Below are positions 33,020 through 46,221 of a stretch of DNA of 64,000 bases, in pieces. The first letter of the stretch is position 1. The number at the start of each line of letters is the position of its first letter. The notes under the pieces were generated by a model. It was not told where the DNA came from, did no database searches, and saw only the letters and a program-made list of their open reading frames with translations. A program made the position numbers and the translations under genes. Location of the stretch: assembly GCF_040581485.1 (NCBI RefSeq), contig NC_090129.1, positions 10,836,501-10,900,500 of the forward strand. Direction: 5' to 3'. Source of the stretch: Linepithema humile. Taxonomy: Eukaryota; Arthropoda; Insecta; Hymenoptera; Formicidae.

Positions 33020-36000
33020 TTTCGTTTGATTACCTATGAAAACTATCAAATAAATGTGTTATTAAATAAAGATTAATTTAATAACTACAAAAAAAAAATT
33101 TTTTGTTAATTTTAAAATATTGCTTGACATTAGATAAATTTATTTCTTAAAGTTTTATATAAGTCTCGAATAATTGAAAAATCGTAGAAACTGCCTTAAA
33201 GATGCATTTTTTCTTGTTAGCATTTTGCATTATAATGTGTATAATATGCGTAAAAATTATAATACATAGATTGTTTCTGACAATTTTTGCACATATAAGT
33301 GCAATTGTTTGTTTACGAAGTGGCTAGGTTTAATTTAGCTGTGTACGTAAATTTTGTTAGAAACAAGATAGTAAAATTATTAAACATTGTTTATCGTTTA
33401 CGTAAGTGACATATAAATATAAATAACACTCTTACAAATTATAATTTGAATCTTTTTCTTTATTATTTTTAAATATTATAGCAAGTAGGAAGCAATGTTT
33501 AGAATAATAGAAATCGATTATTCTTGAAAATAAATTACTTCAATAAATCGAATAATACTGTATCACCGATATTTATTTTATAATGATTGTAGAACTTTCA
33601 CATTTTGCAAACGCATTTACTACACCGCGAATGTACGGTTAAATTCTACACTACATACGTGACTGATCATTAACAGAAGCTGACACATAAATAGATTTAA
33701 AAAAATAAAATTTATATTATTTACTCACCTTATATTATACTAAATTGCAAATGATTGCGAGCTCTGTTTTTAGATTGTTTTCTCTAATAAAAATTAATGA
33801 TGACAAATAATACTGAAGAATATTATTTTCATCTACGGGTGTCACACATAAGCACAACTTGGCATGTTTCTTAACATTTCTGATAGATTGGATTTATTTC
33901 AATTGTAAACTATATTCCTTAAAAAATCCATATAAGCAATGGGTTAACAAAACGACATAAAAGAATTATGTTCATTTAATTTACAGAACTATAATCACAT
34001 TTCACACTTGCACGCAATATTTAAAAAATAATTGTCAACTACAATCAACCATTCGTTAGACGGCTAATGGAAGCTTGCACATTTTTGTCTCCAAGTTGGA
34101 GAGTTGTTATTCTTTAGCTGGTCCTACGTAGACTGACTAAGTAATCTCGATCTTTTCTTTTTCTCTTTTGACTGTTTCCGCTCTTTTATTGTTTTTCTAT
34201 TATTTATTCTTCTTAGCTTTGTATAATTATACGATATACAAAAAATGTGTTTAATTGTATGCATGATACGTAAGAAATTAAAAGCACAAAACATAAATAA
34301 TTAATTTTTCTTGACGATATTTTTAGACTTTCTAAAACAATTATCAGCATCTCACTTAATTAATCTCGAATAATCAGTAGAATTTCCTATCACGAAACCG
34401 CAAAATGAAAGGAAGGAAGGAAGATATGAAGAAAGATTAGTTTATTGCGTGCGTTCTAATTTTTTAAATACGAGATGTTTGTCACACTATTATAATTATA
34501 CTACACATACTACACATACTGATATTTAAATTTAATTAGAAAATTTAATTACAAAATAAGTTAAACAAAAATTAAAACTGATTTAAATTAATAATATTTT
34601 TAAATATTTATATTTTTATTGTTTAAAAAAGATGAACAAAACATTTGTCAGTGAATAATATATTGTCAATGTTTCTAAATTGTAAGTAACATATTTGTGT
34701 ACGTTTGTATATTTTGCTATATTTCTGCATAAGTAATTAAGTCATGCAAATAGGTAAAGTTAAGTATCATATAGGGTTACCCATTTTCAATGCCAACCTA
34801 ATTTATGTTAAAAAAATTGCATTATTCCAAAAATGTTTTATACAAAAGTTGAATTTTAGAGAAGCGGTAAACTTGAGGTATAACAACACGCCCTGCGCAA
34901 TCTTACTGATAACAGATTTTGTTACAAAGAAAATTAGTTCTTTTTTTGATATGATAAATGTTTTAGTTTTGGTGAGGGGGGTTAAAAAAAATGTAAAATG
35001 TATTAAAAAGGTAATTAAAGTTTGTATATATATTTTAAATATGACAATTTATATTTGTTTTATTTTTGATATTTTGATATTGTTTTGACACATATGTGTT
35101 TAGATGCAATGCAAAATTTTTATAAATATATTTAGTTTACTTATATTTAATTCAATTATTATTCTTTTTCTTTTTTATTTTAAGAATCGCAATGCAGCGC
35201 AAAATTTAAGTAGCAAACTAACAATAAGAGCAACCTGCGAAACATATCAATTCTCAAGCCGTAGGTCGAGAAGCAACTTTATTTACCAGAATATTGAAAA
35301 AACTTTCTTCTAGACACAGTAAATAGATTTTTAGATTATTCCATTTCTCATTTTAAAACTTAAAAAATGAGACATTGTATTACATTAAGATTATAGCAAC
35401 ATTCAATTTAGTAAGACGAAGTAAGACAAGTGGCAAGACAAATTTGACTAAAATACTTAGACGTTAAATAAAGCAATATATAAGAACAAAGTCAATTAAA
35501 TTTTTTTATTTTATTTGTGAAAATATTTAAATAAATAAATTTCACGATCAAAATTTTTGTTTTTTTTTAATAATTAGATTCTTTCTACTTCCTACATTTT
35601 ACAATAACAATTTCACGATGAATCGCACTTACAGCTGGAACAGTCCCTAACAGCACACGATATTCTGCGTATCATCCCATTTTCATACTCATTCTACTGT
35701 GATTATCCGTTAAATACTGAGATCAATCCTATAATATCTTTTGCAGTATTATTCGGTTTTCTTTCGCACACATATAATCTCAGGTTTGACTCAAACGTAC
35801 GGAAGTGATATGTACGCACTTCTATCGCGCGCGTATAATCTCAGGTTTGACGAGACCAGCACTAACCTGCGCCATTTACATATGTAATTCCTTTCCCTGC
35901 TTGCCCGGCATCAAGTGACACCACGCAACACCACGTATCCGAGGTTTTACTGATATCGAAGATAATCCTTTTTTCCTTTAAGTTTTATTTCACAAAATAG

Positions 36001-37315
36001 TGAATAAAGTGTAAGAGCTAGATAGTGTTTGTATATGATTTTTGTAATATTTTTATTATTTTTTATGTACTTGTTAAATTATTTTGCTTCAAATATTTTA
36101 AGGTTATGTTCGTAAACTTGCATTACAATTGCCTTTCACCTCTTTGGTTCTTGGTTAAATATACAATACATTTTCTTAATTATTTTTTAAACAATGTCTT
36201 AAAAAGATGATTTAACATAAAACTGTTTTCAGTTCGCAGTATCGTTCCTTTGAAGTTTTCTAGCTTAGGCTTCTAGAACTTTATTTTATATTGTAAGTTT
36301 TATGTAAATATTTTTACGCTTACAGTCGTAATTTTGAAATAAAAATATCAATTAATAAGAAATTGACTGATTAATTAACCTAATCTAAATTATCCTATAC
36401 AATATATGAACGCGCGCGCGTTTCAGCACTTGGCTGTGTAAATGTGTGCATGTATATGTGACCTACTGCACCATTCCCATTTTTATCCTATCTTGATACT
36501 GTCTTTAAACTATAGACCTTCCTGCGAAATTCTATGGAAGATGGTACCGCGAACATACGATGATTCCTAGAACGTACTACGTACATCGCAGTATATTTGA
36601 GAATGTTCTGAGAATATTACAATTATACTTTTGCGATATTCTCAGATTGTTCTCAGTATCTACATGTGCTGTTAGGGGTAGCTGGTGTAGTGCTAACGTA
36701 ATTGCAGTGCTAGCCGCTTTGATATATTTTTCTAAATCAGAAAAAAGAGCGTGCTTTTACTAATAAATAGATTCACTTTGTTTTGGAAAAAGTTCAGGTC
36801 GGGTCCAATATTATAGAGTACGTGCGTACATCTCCTTTTAGCTTTAATATTTATGTAAATATGTTACATATTTCTTTAAAACTACTCCATATATTAAATA
36901 TATGTTATTTCTTATGATAGATTGATTCTATCGAGAAGCTAGAGTTTCGCTCCATGCTTCGGATCACACAATTCCCAACGTACAGTGATAATCTTCTGCA
37001 TACATAGCAAAATTGTATTATTTTTGTTTTAGGTTGTATTATTAGGTTGTATAAATTATGGGATATACTTTATTTTCAATAGTTTATTTTTAATATTGTA
37101 ATAAATCATATTTATCATTTTCACTCGGTGTCAAATTTTCTCCTTCTTTGTGTTGTAAAAAAAAAATTTTTACTTGCAGTTGTATCAATTTTATTACTCA
37201 TAATTATAGCTATATCCGTTGATGAAAATCAGTTCACGATAGAGTGATCGTAAGTGCCTTAGGAAATTCAATCAATGAGTTTTTTGTTATCTTTGTTTGT
37301 TTACAGTTCATGACT
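33020..37315. other. Intergenic DNA between Toll-B and Toll-C
   Basis: Copy 2 counterpart of 142-5959: AT-rich, with one 97-bp unit near 35283 and the empty LTR target (single ATAC) at about 36626. Toll-B's promoter should lie near its left end, but no convincing TATA or initiator pair could be picked in such AT-rich DNA. Open frames here are short and not protein-like. Confidence 0.55.
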
Positions 37316-40300
37316 CTACAGTTCAAATTCGAGAACCTCTCTTCGGGCATGGTTGCTTTTCGGTCGTTTGGATTGATGAGGCAGCGCGTATCTTAATTTA
37401 TCTCAAAACCAAGGATCTCCTCATTGAACGTGCGTGTTCATAGATATGTACGCTTTTAGTTCAGGATCCAGATCATCTCTGGGTCCGATGTCACCATACA
37501 AGATCAGTATCACTCGCGCCCGACCTTCGCTTAACGCTTGACGATGTGCAGCCCGAAATTCCATTCTTCCCCAGATGCTCTTCAAGAAATTTGGCGACAG
37601 CACCACTATCATTCGTCTAGGATTATCCACGCATCTAGCAATATTATCCGATATCCATTCGTCCGCTAACTATCTCGATAATGAACACACAATTTGAATG
37701 GTGTTGGGCCACTCTCGAGATTCGGTATCAGCTCGTCTGCTATAAAATCGATATCCTTGTGCGAGAAACTCACAAACGCATCGTACAATTTGTCCTTTCC
37801 TCTTCCGTAACAAACCATAAACACCACTGATGCGCAAAAAGCCATATTTTAATATGTTTTTGGTATTTGTAATATAGACCAAAAATACTACCAATTAATC
37901 CAATAAAAGCAATTGCTGCACTGATGCTGATAATCATTGTTACGTGAGAGGGACAAAAATCGTCCCAGGTCATTTCTGATATGGATATATTCTTTCTATG
38001 ACATATTACTTTATAGACTTCGGGCATTTTGATTATTCCGGATTCCGAATGAATAAACTTATGGAAATCTCTGGCATCACAGTCGCATTCCCAAGGATTT
38101 TCATGTAACGTCAAATGAATTAAATTGGCAGAGTTGTTCCAAAATCTCAGCACATCAGTATGTATTCTTGATAAATTGTTATTGTGTAGCTCCAAATCCT
38201 GAAATGTGTGTATGTTCAGTATGATTCAAATTTTAATAGTAAAGTTTAACATTCTTCTATAATACTTTTAAGGATAAATAATTTTTATAATTTTATATTT
38301 CTACCATATATACATATATTTTATAGATTACTATATATAGTTATTTGTGAAAAAAATTCAAAATTAATTTGTTAAATTTTGTTAATTAGACATTTCGAAT
38401 TTGTTTTCGTAGTATACGTTTCTAACAGTTTCTTTAATTTCTTTTTGTATAAATTATTCTTGTATAAAATACAATTAAATTACGCACCTTTGTGGTCTCC
38501 GATAATTTATTTTTGGAAATAGTGGATATGTTGTTGTGAGATAAAAAAAGTTTATTCGCTAATCTGAGTTCTAATTTTTCCAAGTCTGGCATTTGTGTTA
38601 ACCGATTATAGGAGAAATTCAAATAAAATTGCGAAATTGTTTTAACTGATCTTGTTAAATTTTGAATAAAATGAATGTTAGGTTCTCTTATATTGTTTGG
38701 CATATTAGTTAAATTTTTATGAGCACAGTCAAATATGAAAGCTTTATCATGAGGCTTCAAAAAGCAGTCGCACTTTTCGGGACATACAGTAATGAAATTT
38801 GTGTTTTCTATTCTACAGGTTAGATTTTTAGAATATAACCGGACTTTTCCCAATTCTTTCGGACTATGACAAATTAAATTGTTTAATTCTATCTGAAAAT
38901 AATTTTGAACGTTACGCATATCGCCTTTGTAATAACGTAAAAAATCGTACACGTCACAGTCACAACTTAACGGATTATTTTCTAATAATACTCTAATACT
39001 ACGATCAGTTTTTGTATATTTTGTTCGAGTTTTTTTGTGACATTTTCGGCATCGTGTAAAAGGATATGTTGTATTTTATTATAAGTCAAATTCACTAGAA
39101 TGTTGTGCGATGAAAACAGTAAATCACTTGTCTAAAATTAAAAAAAAACGGTATTGTCATACATTCATCATTTACAAAATCAATTTTATATATCTAATAT
39201 ACAAGGTGTTACAAAGTTAAATTAAACTTTGTCAGTATGTTCTACGATCATGAGCCTGGCATCTCGCACCCAGAGGGGCCCTTATGACCCTCTGGCAGGG
39301 AGAACTCCCTCCCCCGTCAGCATGCAGGTAGAGGAGCTGAAGGAGGTGAATCGCCGCCTTGAGGAGGAACTCCACAAACTCCGCAGGGAAATTAGGGAAA
39401 GGAATATAACCTCTCCCCCCCCCCTCCCCTATCGTAACTAGGGCCGAAGCTAAGGGGGAAGAGGAGAAAATGGAGGAAGGTGAGAGCGGAGAGGGATTGG
39501 AAGGGATTTTTCCCTCCCTGATACCCTCTCCTGCAATCGCCCGCCCCTCCGAAGAGGAAATGGTGAGATTCCCCGCCATTAGGCCCCCGATACAGAGGAA
39601 AAGGAAGGTGCTGGAAGACCGACCAGCAAAGCCGGTAATCACCAGCAATGACCGGATTCTTGGGGATGCGATCTTTTTCGAAAACATGGCTAAGAGCATC
39701 GAAGAAAGGATCACGGACTTCCTCCTCAAAAAACTCGAGGAGATGTTCGGTGGGAGGCTTCCTTCCTCGCCTAACCCCCTCCCTTCTGAATCCCCTAGTG
39801 GTACGGGCCCACCTTCCGCTAAGGGGGTGGTTTCTCCCACTGGGGACTCAAAGAGAGGAGAGGGAAAGAAGGGGAAGAAGAGGGTGCCGGCGCGGTCCGC
39901 CGCCTCGCGACGGCCTACTGCCGGCCCTTCCCCTCCTCCTAAAGGGAAGAAAAGGGACACGAGCCAAAAGCCGAGTCCCCCAACTCCCCCTGGAGGGGAT
40001 GCGTCCAACACTGCTGCCTCCATCACCACCGTCGCACCTCGACAGGAGGAGCAGCTGTGGACCAAGATGCTTGGGTCAAAGAAGGGGAAGAAGAAGAACC
40101 CTTCCAAGGTAAAAGGGAGCAAACCGGCTCCCAAATCTCTCCCCCCCCCTCCCCCTTTTCAAGGGGTTGGGAAGAAGGAGAGAAAGAAGAGCAATCAGCA
40201 CAGCAGCAATTATGCTCACCTGTCCGGGGGGTGAGTACGCTGCCACCATGAGGCAGGTGCAGGAGAAGATCCCCCTCAATAAACTGGGGATTACGGGGCC

Positions 40301-40325
40301 GCTAAAGTCCGACACGGCTCAGACG

Positions 40326-40333
40326 GGTGCCAT
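40326..40333. repeat. P element target site duplication, left
   Basis: GGTGCCAT here and at 45461-45468, an exact 8-bp duplication, the length made by P-superfamily transposases. Confidence 0.92.
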
Positions 40334-40575
40334 CACAGACTTCTATAATATAGGCTAGACCGCTAACTCCTATTATTTACCTATGTAAAACTGTTGCCTG
40401 CGCAGAAGACATGCGCAGTATAACATTCGGTCTAACGTGGCTAACGCATGCACGGTATGGAAAAATTCATTCTAACCTCGAAACCTCGGATACATAATCG
40501 TGCTACTGATATGTGCTATTGATCTTGTTATTGCATATATAAAATAATTTTGCAATTTTTTATATTTTGTAAAAA

Positions 40576-43500
40576 ATGCCGAAGTGCGTTGTACTGAATT
40601 GCTCAAATGCAACGGACGGAAAGAAGGGCGAGACACATTTTTTCAAGTAAGCAATGAAAAATAAATATATATATATATATATAATATAGTAATAATATAA
40701 TTTTGTTTAATTAATATATTACAAAAATATATACATATGATAATTATAAAAATATATACACATGATATATATAATATTACATTAAAAGTACATGATAATT
40801 TACATTAATATAAAAAATTTAGATTTCCACAAGAAAAAGTCATCATAGCAAAATAGATTGAAGCAACCGGAAGGAGTAATTGGATACCCACTGAAACAAG
40901 TGTCATATGCAATTTACATTTTAGAGAGGAAGATTATACGACATCTAAAATAAGAAAACGACTGAAAGCAGATGTTATACCAACGCTATATATACATTGT
41001 ACAACAAATATGCGTAAGTATAGGAAAGAGGGAGAAAGAGAGAGAGAGAAAGGGAGAGGCAGAGATACTAGAATATATATAATAAATAAAATAGATTTCT
41101 ATTTTAAATTTTGTGATAATTTTATAATACAAAATATTTCTATTTAAATTTTGTAATAAGTTTGCTAACCACATATATCCGAAATTTTATTTTTTGAATT
41201 AATGGTGCAATATATTTGTTGAACATCTATGAATATCTACTTTTATAATTCCTGTTATATATTTTCTTATTTTATCTTCAGTTTGTTTTATTTTTATTTA
41301 AATATATATTTTTACAGAAAAAAAGGTAGATATCTCTTACAAAGTATGTAACATTCAAAAAAACACACAAACACAATTGAGGACAGCTATAGATGTTGGT
41401 ATGTACATATCATTTATCTGTTTTGATCCGACTTTTGATTGTGTACATTTATTGAAATATTATTTATTTATAGCAAACACAGAAGAGGCTGTTATTAGTT
41501 ACGAACAACATTTGGATAGACAAGAAAATGATAGTCAAAGAAAATTAAATAGTATGACAGACTGGTGTATACACACTGGTATGTATAAAATTTATACTAT
41601 AAATAATTTTTTTTCTTATTATTTTTGTATTTAATAACTATTTTATTTCATAGACATTTTGACAAACACTAATCAGTCAAAATCAAGAAAGAGAATAGCT
41701 TCAGATCCACTACGAGAAACACAATTAAAAATTGAGGAATTAGAAAAGGAAAATAATCGATTGAGAGATAAAGTACGATATTGGGAAAATAAATATAAAG
41801 AAAAATTTGAAATTCGAGGGAATGAATTAAAAAATCTTTTTGAACAACAGCAAAAGGAATCCCAAGAGAAATTAGTCATTAAAAATAAACAATTAAAATT
41901 ATTACGAGTTCAAGTTAAAAGAAAAGAGAGCAAAATCAAAGAATTGCTAAGCAAATTATTAAATATGAATTTATTAAGTAGTACATCATATGATACTCTA
42001 TTGAATGAGTTCGAAAATTCTAAGGATTTATTTATAAATGAACACAAAAACAAAAAAAAATCACCTCATGGAAAGCGATACAGCAAAGAGGTAAAAAAAT
42101 TTGCTGTCACTTTACACTATCATTCTCCCAAGGCTTATGAGTTTTGTAGGTTAGCAGGTTTCTTTTCCTTTTCTATTTTAACATTTAATTATTTTTATAA
42201 TATATAATATAATGATATATTTCTAGCTAAAACCCATATCTAAGATTGTGGCTAAATTAAAGAGCTGAAATGGTTGGTTTATTTCGATTTGTAATATGTG
42301 CATGAACAATCAGTGTGTGGATTCTTTGCACCTTTTTTTCTCTTTAATTTATCTTTTATTTTTTTGCATACATTTTCGAATAATGGAATAATGGAATTTT
42401 TATGATGATTTAATGATTTGCATTTTATTGCATGTTTCTATATTGTTTATATGACATTTTCCTATACATTATTTTGCATTTTGTTAATTTCATCTCGGAA
42501 TATCTTTCTTACTGAATTTTTTATACAAGTTTTCACCCTCTATATTTCGGAAATGGAATAAAATTTGGGAAAATCGCGAAACATATTGCATTATTTGAAA
42601 AAACTCCAATCTTTTTGAAAGAGTAGCTTCTTGAAATAATTGACGCGTTTCGCGATGTTACGGAATGATTTTTGAAGGATTATTAAAATATAGAGCGTGG
42701 AAATTTTTTATTGGCAAACCTCCTGTATTAGCATAACATATAATATGTAATACACATACACACACATGTTTTTGTTTTGTTTCTTATAGGACAGTATTTA
42801 CATTACCGCATCCAACAGCGATCAGAAATTGGAACTCAACTGTGGACGCCTCACCTGGTTTTCAGAAACAAGTTCTCGAAGGATTAAAGAATCTTCCTGC
42901 AGAAGATAAAGACTGTAATTTAATTTTTGATGGTATGGCTATTCGTCAACAAGTTTTATGGGATCAACAAAATCATAGATTTGTTGGGTTTTGCGATTAT
43001 GGGAGTAATATTAGTCTAGAATGTAACGAAACAACAACTAAAGAAGCTTTAGTTTTTTTACTAGTAAGTTTAAATGGAAAGTGGAAGTGGCCTATCGCCT
43101 ATTTTTTTAAACATTCAATGACTGCCATTATATTAAAAGAATTAATAACAACAGCCTTAATCTTAACTGCAGAAGTGCAATTAAATGTACTTGCAATTAT
43201 ATGTGATGGAGAAACTGTCAATTGTTCTACACTAAAAGAATTTGGATGTAATATTTTTGTCGATAGGTTTCAAGATATTCAAAATTCTTTTCCACATCCG
43301 GTACTAAATTATAACATAAGAGTATTATTAGATGCATGTCACATGTTGAAATTAGGCAGAAATACATTAGCAGATTATAAAGTTTTATGTACCAAGGAGG
43401 GAAATATTAAGTGGGAACACATTGTACAATTACATAAGATTCAACAACAGTTAACATTAAAATTAAAAAATAAATTAAGTTCACAATGTATTAATTGGCG

Positions 43501-44722
43501 ACAAAATAAGATGAAAGTAAAATTTGCTGCTCATACTTTAAGTGCTTCAGTAGCAAGTGCAATGAAGTACTTGAAAGATGCAAATGTGGAAGAATTTCAA
43601 GACTGTGAAAGTACTATTAAGTTTATTGAAACAATTGATTGGTTATTTGACTTTTTAAATAGTAGAAATCCGTTTGGAAAGGGTTTCAAACAACCTCTTA
43701 CAAAAAATAGATTGCAATATATAAAACCAATAATTGTTGAAAAAATAAATTATTTATATGAGTTAAAAATTATGGATGGCAGATTTTTGAAACATACAGG
43801 AAGAAAAACATTTATTTGTGGTTTAGCATTAGCAGTAAAATCCATTATAGAAATTGCAGAACAAATATTTAATGAAAAAGAATGGTACAAATATTTATTA
43901 ACATATCGGTTTTCTCAGGATCATTTAGAAATACTATTCGCTAAAATTAGAAGTCGGCATGGGTATAACAATAATCCAAATGTTCTACAATTTAAATATG
44001 CTATGAGGCAGATTCTAATGCGTAATAGTATAAAATGTAGTAAGTCTATGAATTGTATGGAAATGGATAATGATCCTGTTGGTGCTGTTTTTGATATAGT
44101 GTGGAAAGAAAAAAGTAAGGAAAAAATCTTATCATGTGTAAATATCGATGAAAATGAATCCGAAGAAAATTTATCTACAGCATTATTGTTGCCAACAAAT
44201 TTACAAATAATAAATGAAAATATACTATATTATATTGCCGGATATATTGTAAGAAAGCTAAAAATTATTGATTGTTTAACTTGTTACAATAGTTTATTGC
44301 GAGAACAAAATGATCATTGTTATAATAGTTATGGTCCTTTTTCAAAATTTGTTGATCATGTGACAAGAGGTGGATTACTTTATGCATCACAAAGTGTCCA
44401 AAAAATAGTGACCGCTACAGAGAAAGAAATACAAATTCAAACTTGTGGATTAACAAAATGGTCACAAAATAATTTAGATTTAAAAATATTACATGCGATT
44501 AGACGTAAGTTAGTCTTTGATAATACCATTTTTCCTAATTTATCTTGTGATAATGTCGAATTTTTAGAGACACCGCATAAAATAAAATTAATTAATGCCG
44601 TATCCCATAGATACATTAAAATAAGATTGTATTCTTATACAAAATTTTATGTACAAGAAGTTCTACAACCACAAAGAAAACGTCATCGTTTAACAAAACA
44701 AATACTTTTTTATAATGAATAA
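40576..44722 (+). pseudogene. P element transposase (THAP9-like), one nonsense codon
   Basis: Six exons with consistent phases: 40576-40646, 40823-41013, 41318-41398, 41474-41578, 41654-42149, 42790-44722; 959 codons including stop. Exons 1-2 encode a THAP zinc finger (MPKCVVLNC ... CNLHF) that should bind the element's ends. Exon 5 is a long coiled coil (about 41700-41990) for multimerisation, followed by a basic stretch. Exon 6 has the RNase H-like catalytic core, with candidate acidic residues in NLIFDGMAIR and AIICDGETVN, and a THAP9-like C-terminal region. The only break is TAG at 40854-40856, codon 35, where THAP domains have an invariant Trp. Later exons could still give a protein lacking THAP. 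Length is close to vertebrate THAP9. The intron between exons 5 and 6 (640 bp) shows nothing of note. Confidence 0.85.
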
Positions 44723-45460
44723 GCTTTATTATATATAAATATTATATAAATATATAATAATACTCTTATATATAATATTTATATATATTTATGTAATAAG
44801 TTACTTATTAGAAAACAAAAATAATTTTATTTTTTTTTATATATGTTTTTTCTATTTTCTTGTAACATTATTGAAAAAAATATATCTATTTTTGTATATA
44901 ATTGTATCTATTTTGTTGTACGTATTGTACATGTCTCGAAAAATCAAATAGCTTTTGATGTACCATACGATGCGAAAAAAATGAATACAAAATAAATAAA
45001 ATCTAAAAAAAAATGTAAATGATATTAATATGTATTATTTATTTATGTATTAATCACCTATTACATATATTTATTTTTAAATATCTAATTTTAATTTTAC
45101 ACATTAATACATTACACATTAAAATGATAAATTTTTTTTTCAATTTTTTATGGAAAAAATATATATATTTCTCCTTTGTGATATAACAAGGATAATAAAA
45201 AAATACAGAAAAAAAAACTTTTTATATACAATATTATTAGTCATTTTATATATATTATTATTAATGAAGCATGTTAAATTAATATGTAATGTATAATTGA
45301 TAATTTTACACACTCGATATATATCTCTTTCTCAAGTATATAAAACATCAGACTGCGCATGCCTGAAGCTTATACTGCGCATACGCGAGAAATGTAAATA
45401 TTTACTGGCAACAGTTAAAGAGACGAGTTAGCAGTTTAGCCTATATTATAGAAGTCTGTG
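44723..45460. other. 3' region of the P element
   Basis: Very AT-rich, noncoding, with many TATATAT runs; it ends in the right terminal inverted repeat (about 45424-45460). Probable polyadenylation words (AATAAA) occur after the stop codon, for example near 44990. Confidence 0.6.
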
Positions 45461-46221
45461 GGTGCCATGCTCATAGAGCTCTCGGGCCCCGAAAGAAAGG
45501 AGCAAGCGGACAGGCTGGCCAATAAAATGGCTGAACTGTTCGCAGACAGGCCAGAGATTAGGATCGCCCGCCCCCAGAAAATGGGGGAAATCCGGGCCAG
45601 CGGAGCGGGCCCATTCGCCACACCCGAGGATATTGCCCGGGCTGTGGCGGAACATGGAGGATGCTCCCTCACCGATATCAAGGTGGGGGACATCAGAACG
45701 ATGGGGAGGGGAAAAAGGTCCGCATGGGTCCGATGCTCTCTGGAGGCGGCCACCAAGGTCGCTAAAATCGGCCGTCTACGGGATAGGTGGTTCCACTTCA
45801 ACGTGGAACTACTCGACGCGCGCCCCCTCCAGTGCTTTAAATGCCTGGAGAAGGGGCACGTACAGGCCAAATGCCCCTCGGGCAACACGGACCGCAGCAA
45901 GTGCTGCTACCGCTGTGGCACCGAGGGGCACGAGGCAAGGACGTGCACAGCACCGGCGCACTGCACTTTGTGCCACGCAGCCGGTCGCCCGGCCTCCCAC
46001 CGAATGGGGGGCCTGGCGTGCAAGGCCCCAAAGAACGGGGGCAAAAGGACGAAGGGGGGGAATGCTCAGGCACCCCCACCCTAAAAAGGGAAAAAGAAGG
46101 AGCAGGCAGCGGCGATTTTGCCTGCCCTGGAGGGGCCTTGTCCCCCCCAGGAGATGGAGTACGAGCCCACACCCTTGCAGTGTCCCGCTAAGGAGGACAC
46201 AATGGAGATCGGCCTGCAGGA

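Larger units (their letters stand above)
40334..45460 (+). mobile_element. P element (5127 bp), THAP-transposase type
   Basis: Thirty-seven-base terminal inverted repeats beginning CACAGACTTCTATAATATAG differ at three positions between the ends, and the 8-bp target duplication is exact. One six-exon transposase fills the centre. Composition is AT-rich, unlike the GC-rich R1-clade element around it. It is absent from the copy 1 retroelement. Near-perfect ends point to a young insertion. Confidence 0.93.
39250..46084 (+). pseudogene. R1-clade ORF1, copy C, split by the P element
   Basis: 5' part 39250-40333 and 3' part 45469-46084 after one copy of the 8-bp target duplication. Compared with copy A it keeps the eight bases GCTCATAG after the target, so the frame runs on through AMLIELSGPERKEQ into the zinc knuckles (CFKCLEKGHVQAKC and two more). 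The poly-C (about 39415) and G-run (about 40230) frameshifts are shared with copy A. Confidence 0.82.
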
